From: CAG-1782 sp964418255
GTDB taxonomy: Bacteria; Bacillota; Clostridia; Christensenellales; DTU072
NCBI GenBank assembly: GCA_964418255.1
Contig: CAYQKV010000010.1
Coordinates: forward strand, 22,629-86,628
Length of the DNA stretch: 64,000 nt
Reading direction: 5' to 3'
The position numbers were made by a program, and so were the translations under genes. Of the stretch, positions 62,401 through 64,000 are shown piece by piece; position 1 is the first letter of the stretch; each line of letters starts with the position of its first letter. The notes under the pieces were generated by a model. It was not told the origin of the DNA, did no database searches, and worked only from the letters and a program-made list of their open reading frames with translations.

Positions 62401-62510
62401 TTGCTAACAGTTTTATTTGATACGCAAAGTTTATCTGCTAACTCTTTTTGCGATAAGCCACTTTGTTTCCGTAACTCTGATATTTTTTCGCCAATAGTAT
62501 TCTTGCTCAT
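59406..62510 (-). CDS. Membrane-anchored HTH protein with extracellular InlB-type and GLUG-like repeats
   Basis: About 1,034 residues. The start was set at ATG 62510, with AGGTG 6 bases before it. Residues 1-65 are an XRE HTH (KISELRKQSGLSQKELADKL, NKTVSKWECG). One membrane helix follows at about 95-120 (YLISIIVFAAAAIIIIFLAC). Outside are a cadherin-like segment (VFYVVVKNYAGQSKVYTLTI), then about nine InlB-type repeats of about 65-75 residues (each with GYxFxGW and TVYAHW-like ends, e.g. YTFVGWF and IEVTAKW), and a C-terminal part with GLUG-like beta repeats (YYLTSDIDFENI, GILDGKGYKLSNITI, GLIQNLYLENI). A DNA-binding head coupled to an adhesin-like ectodomain is uncommon and suggests a one-protein surface sensor. 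Confidence 0.82.
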   Translation of the reverse strand: MSKNTIGEKISELRKQSGLSQKELADKLCVSNKTVSKWECGNGEPDIGMLKKLSEIFGISIDYLLDNEMVEHEDVTEQIQPETSTTVVSNTKPNRKYLISIIVFAAAAIIIIFLACFFLIPRSPRIMGNTGYVIDEEHSSIYCTVDNDITVYSIDGFDVPMLNSWQLYRDTSLGILISDRTVNLQAGDNVFYVVVKNYAGQSKVYTLTIRRKPLYVVTFDTNGGENILPKTIMEGEYLDVFMPTRDGYIFSGWDYEFNQPILKNTTIIANWIAKELSITYHSNNGNTETETQEVIYDSHISLRDDKTFSMIGYTLSAWNTKADGTGDEYLTGQDFVNYNISTDIELYAQWTIYKYNLSANLNFVNAGTITGTGDFDYNSTHTLTAHTNDGYSWVGWYDSNNELVTTNTQLEVTIQDNDISYYAKWNKNSYTVSLDVNGGNELSRNDQTLIFDSPFSLPVPTRTEATFAGWYVGDVQYTDSFGISVIDWNIADNATVYAHWNINKYTVNVTSNNEKGGLISGVGEKEYGSTVTLTANENTGYSFVGWYQGNDLLSDDLVFEFPMPNHQLNYIAKWQANHYSITLNANDGDRNEIKDVIFDSSFTFDVPEKVGYTFVGWFNINAQLTDELGAGLNVWNIADNIEVTAKWDVITYTVSYSLNGGNVLSNAESYTIEDLDITITNPIRKGYTFVGWISTDSHTPNKSLVISAGSYGNKVFAAVWEQGVEFVAIGTVDQFKNISQNLAGYYYLTSDIDFENIAIETLGDENNPFTGILDGKGYKLSNITITGGLINTNNGLIQNLYLENITSSSCSLAKSNNGTIRSCKFLATVNGRQVGGITQTNNGVIEYCQVFGSVSALAGNRLYFDAGESGGITHKNTGEINYCIVYADIYTYGSSSSAYASGISHTFLGGIIKNCIVIGSVKAQIGTSILGEDKPSANVARICFTQQGYDDITCYCLDTAEFVCIGNYGSSNKRDITNKWTDKMLQDKSLIGFKEYKDEYDALIFNENVWVFSENEYPKLYWDKEKNRSYGVKV

Positions 62511-62537
62511 TTGCTCACCTCGCAATAATTCTATCAT

Positions 62538-62690
62538 AAAAACAGCTAAAAGTAAAGAAAAGCTATTGTCTATCGGTCTATATTTAATAGATAGCTGTCC
62601 ACGAAAGAGCGATATTCAATCTACGGTTTATGGACTCGCTTTTTTCAATAAAGTTGTCGTTAAATTGTAAAATACGATTAAGAAGTATAC
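62538..62690. other. Upstream region of the membrane HTH operon
   Basis: The likely control region of the leftward operon: AT-rich with the inverted repeat CTATC...GATAG around 62570-62610. No consensus promoter stands out. To the right the IS200/IS605 remnant begins. Confidence 0.4.
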
Positions 62691-63141
62691 TCACCTAAGT
62701 AAATATCCACCCGCAAAGCGGGTGGCTTTACATTTTCGGGCATAGCCCTATCTTTTACTGGCTGCGCACAAATGATGCGCTACTATATAATTGACCCGCC
62801 AGCCGCGCATTTGTTAATTGCTATCAGTCAATAGGTCTCTTAGGTCAAAAAATACTCATTTGAGCTTCTTATATATTTAATATATCCTTACACCAAAATT
62901 CGCGATTTCGGTATGCGTATTCCATATTCCCCATAAAACAAGCATATATATTATCAGGGCATATTTCCCATTCGTATAGCATCCGCAATCTTTCTCTAAT
63001 TTCCAGTCTTTTATCTTCATAAAAAACTTTCGCCTGTAATTGGAGCAAAACAATATGATACTTGCGATGCCATTTTGTTTGTGCTCTGTAAAATTGTGGC
63101 TCTGTCCTATCTGGCAATTGAAGGGTTCCGACTTCGAGCAC
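62690..63141 (-). mobile_element. IS200/IS605-family remnant
   Basis: A degenerate tnpA fragment (62869-63141) lies to the right of two hairpins of the kind found at IS200/IS605 ends: CCACCCGC-AAA-GCGGGTGG (62707-62725) and GGGCATAGCCC (62740-62750). The element has lost the catalytic regions and looks inactive. It abuts the start of the tRNA-Asn-linked copy at 63128. Confidence 0.65.
62869..63141 (-). pseudogene. IS200-like transposase TnpA, internally deleted
   Basis: The 90-residue frame reads TKWHRKYHIVLLQLQAKVFY, then EICPDNIYACFMGN and YAYRNREFWC. An intact IS200-type TnpA reads KYHIVxxPKYRRKVxYG, then a PDHIHM HUH motif and GYLKGKS before YGNRxFWC. Here the HUH histidines are lost (PDNIYA), and the middle with the catalytic Tyr is deleted. 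So this is a dead fragment. Confidence 0.7.
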
Positions 63142-63945
63142 AGCTCTTGTCCGTTTTGGCTACGGACAATTCACCGGATTGTCCGTTATACGCGTCGCGC
63201 CCTGCTTGCGCTTCTCGGCTTCGCCTGCGATGCTAATAGGTTAATCCTCGGCTCGTTGGTTCGCCTTTCAAATATAGTAATAATTACAAAAAAGACACCT
63301 CTTCACTATTCACTCTTACTTTTTACCTAAAATCCTGAATGTGTATTTAGTGAAGAGTGAAAAGGTAATAGTGAATAAGTAAAAATCCCGAATACTTTCG
63401 CATTCAGGATTTTAATGGCTCCCCCAGTTGGACTCGAACCAACGGTCCCGACTGCGAGCACAGCTCTTGTCCGCTTTGGCTACGGGCAATTCACCGGATT
63501 GTCCGTTATACGCGTCGCGCCCTGCTTGCGCTTCTCGGCTTCGCCTGCGATGCTAATAGGTTAATCCTCGGCTCGTTGGTTCGCCTTTCAAATATAGTAA
63601 TAATTACAAAAAAGACACCTCTTCACTATTCACTCTTACTTTTTACCTAAAATCCTGAATGTGTATTTAGTGAAGAGTGAAAAGGTAATAGTGAATAAGT
63701 AAAAATCCCGAATACTTTCGCATTCAGGATTTTAATGGCTCCCCCAGTTGGACTCGAACCAACGGTCCCGACTGCGAGCACAGCTCTTGTCCGCTTTGGC
63801 TACGGACAATTCACCGGATTGTCCGTTACGCGTCGCGCCCTTTGTGCGGTTTCGCTTTGCGAAATCCTACGCAGGCTCGTTGGTTCTTAGTTTAACATAG
63901 GAAATAAAAATAAAAGAGATATCATTTCCGATATCTCTTTTATTT
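63128..63945. repeat. tRNA-Asn-linked tandem repeat array
   Basis: Copy B (63128-63415) and copy C (63448-63735) match over about 287 bp with few differences; period 320 bp. A shorter copy D (63736-63945) adjoins the tRNA gene. Each unit starts with a 29-bp direct copy of the tRNA-Asn 3' end (63416-63444, 63736-63764; in the tRNA 63946-63974). Further parts are GAGCACAGCTC, the hairpin GGACAATTCACCGGATTGTCC, the ggcttcgcctgcga hairpin, an inverted T-arm copy TCGTTGGTTC (63253, 63573, 63877) and a terminator hairpin. B and C also carry a block bounded by AAAATCCTGAATG and its exact inverse. No protein gene lies inside. Confidence 0.88.
63903..63945 (-). terminator. Terminator of tRNA-Asn
   Basis: On the minus strand AAAAGAGATATC pairs with GATATCTCTTTT around GGAAAT, then a T-rich run; it directly follows the CCA end. 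Confidence 0.82.
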
Positions 63946-64000
63946 TGGCTCCCCCAGTTGGACTCGAACCAACGACCCTGCGGTTAACAGCCGCATGCTC
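63946..64000 (-). tRNA. tRNA-Asn (anticodon GTT), cut by window end
   Basis: On the minus strand the visible part starts in the D-arm (GAGC), continues with the anticodon stem and loop GCGGCTGTTAACCGC (anticodon GTT), the T-arm GTTGGTTCGAGTCCAAC and the acceptor 3' strand with CCA. The 5' acceptor strand lies beyond the window. Its last 29 bases recur at 63416 and 63736. Confidence 0.92.

Noticed and set aside
63416..63764. Extra functional tRNA genes in copies C and D
   Set aside because: Only the T-arm and 3' acceptor strand are present; no matching 5' acceptor strand or anticodon arm can be folded.

Overview
The window looks like the chromosome of an anaerobic Gram-positive bacterium of the Clostridia, probably an uncultured gut lineage. 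I see consensus sigma-A promoters with 17-bp spacers, strong Shine-Dalgarno sites, a CIRCE element, a type III glutamine synthetase, an archaeal-type split glutamate synthase, a reverse rubrerythrin, a FeoB-associated Cys-rich protein and a YyaC-type spore protein. The order cannot be fixed from sequence alone. Core regions use GC-rich codons; several accessory stretches (about 3.0-5.6 kb and 56.6-63.1 kb) are clearly more AT-rich.

Layout. 1-2915: a fused ABC ATPase/FtsX permease interrupted by an in-frame TAG. 3.0-5.5 kb: AT-rich island with a frameshifted TcmP-like remnant and a restriction-modification pair. 5.7-6.45 kb: tandem repeats that carry pieces of the adjacent tRNA-Arg. 6.6-19.8 kb: nitrogen assimilation. 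glnN and an Amt-PII fusion run leftward; a split glutamate synthase, ferredoxin, flavoprotein, GS-like protein, ANTAR regulator and pyrG run rightward. Both transcription units start with a consensus promoter followed by a leader terminator and a small AAAGGC-loop hairpin, which suggests that the ANTAR protein controls both by antitermination. 20-32.6 kb: cell-surface and envelope genes (NlpC/P60 lipoprotein, RmuC, a roughly 2,080-residue surface protein, a zinc-ribbon acidic protein, a repeat-rich membrane protein and a CvpA-like protein). 32.9-37.2 kb: yyaC, ftsH, a flavin protein and rubrerythrin. 37.3-39.7 kb: a toxin-antitoxin pair and a SLOG/XRE pair. 39.8-51.1 kb: transporters, an acyltransferase, the feo iron operon, a TetR regulator, a deaminase, a phosphohexomutase and a DUF3810 protein. 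51.2-53.1 kb: rpsF-ssb-rpsR and a CIRCE-controlled hsp20. 53.4 kb: tRNA-Val. 53.5-57.8 kb: small accessory genes, including a Vat-like acetyltransferase. 57.8-64 kb: a second tRNA-linked repeat array ending in tRNA-Asn, bracketing a three-gene operon whose first gene is a membrane-anchored HTH protein with InlB-type repeats.

The most unusual signal is the parallel structure of the two tRNA-linked arrays (Arg at 5.7-6.45 kb, Asn at 57.8-64 kb). Each has direct copies of the tRNA 3' end, a terminator hairpin, an inverted partial copy of the same tRNA 3' half and a hairpin with the core ggcttcgc-Y-tgcga, in the same order at two unrelated tRNA genes, and each flanks a block of accessory genes.
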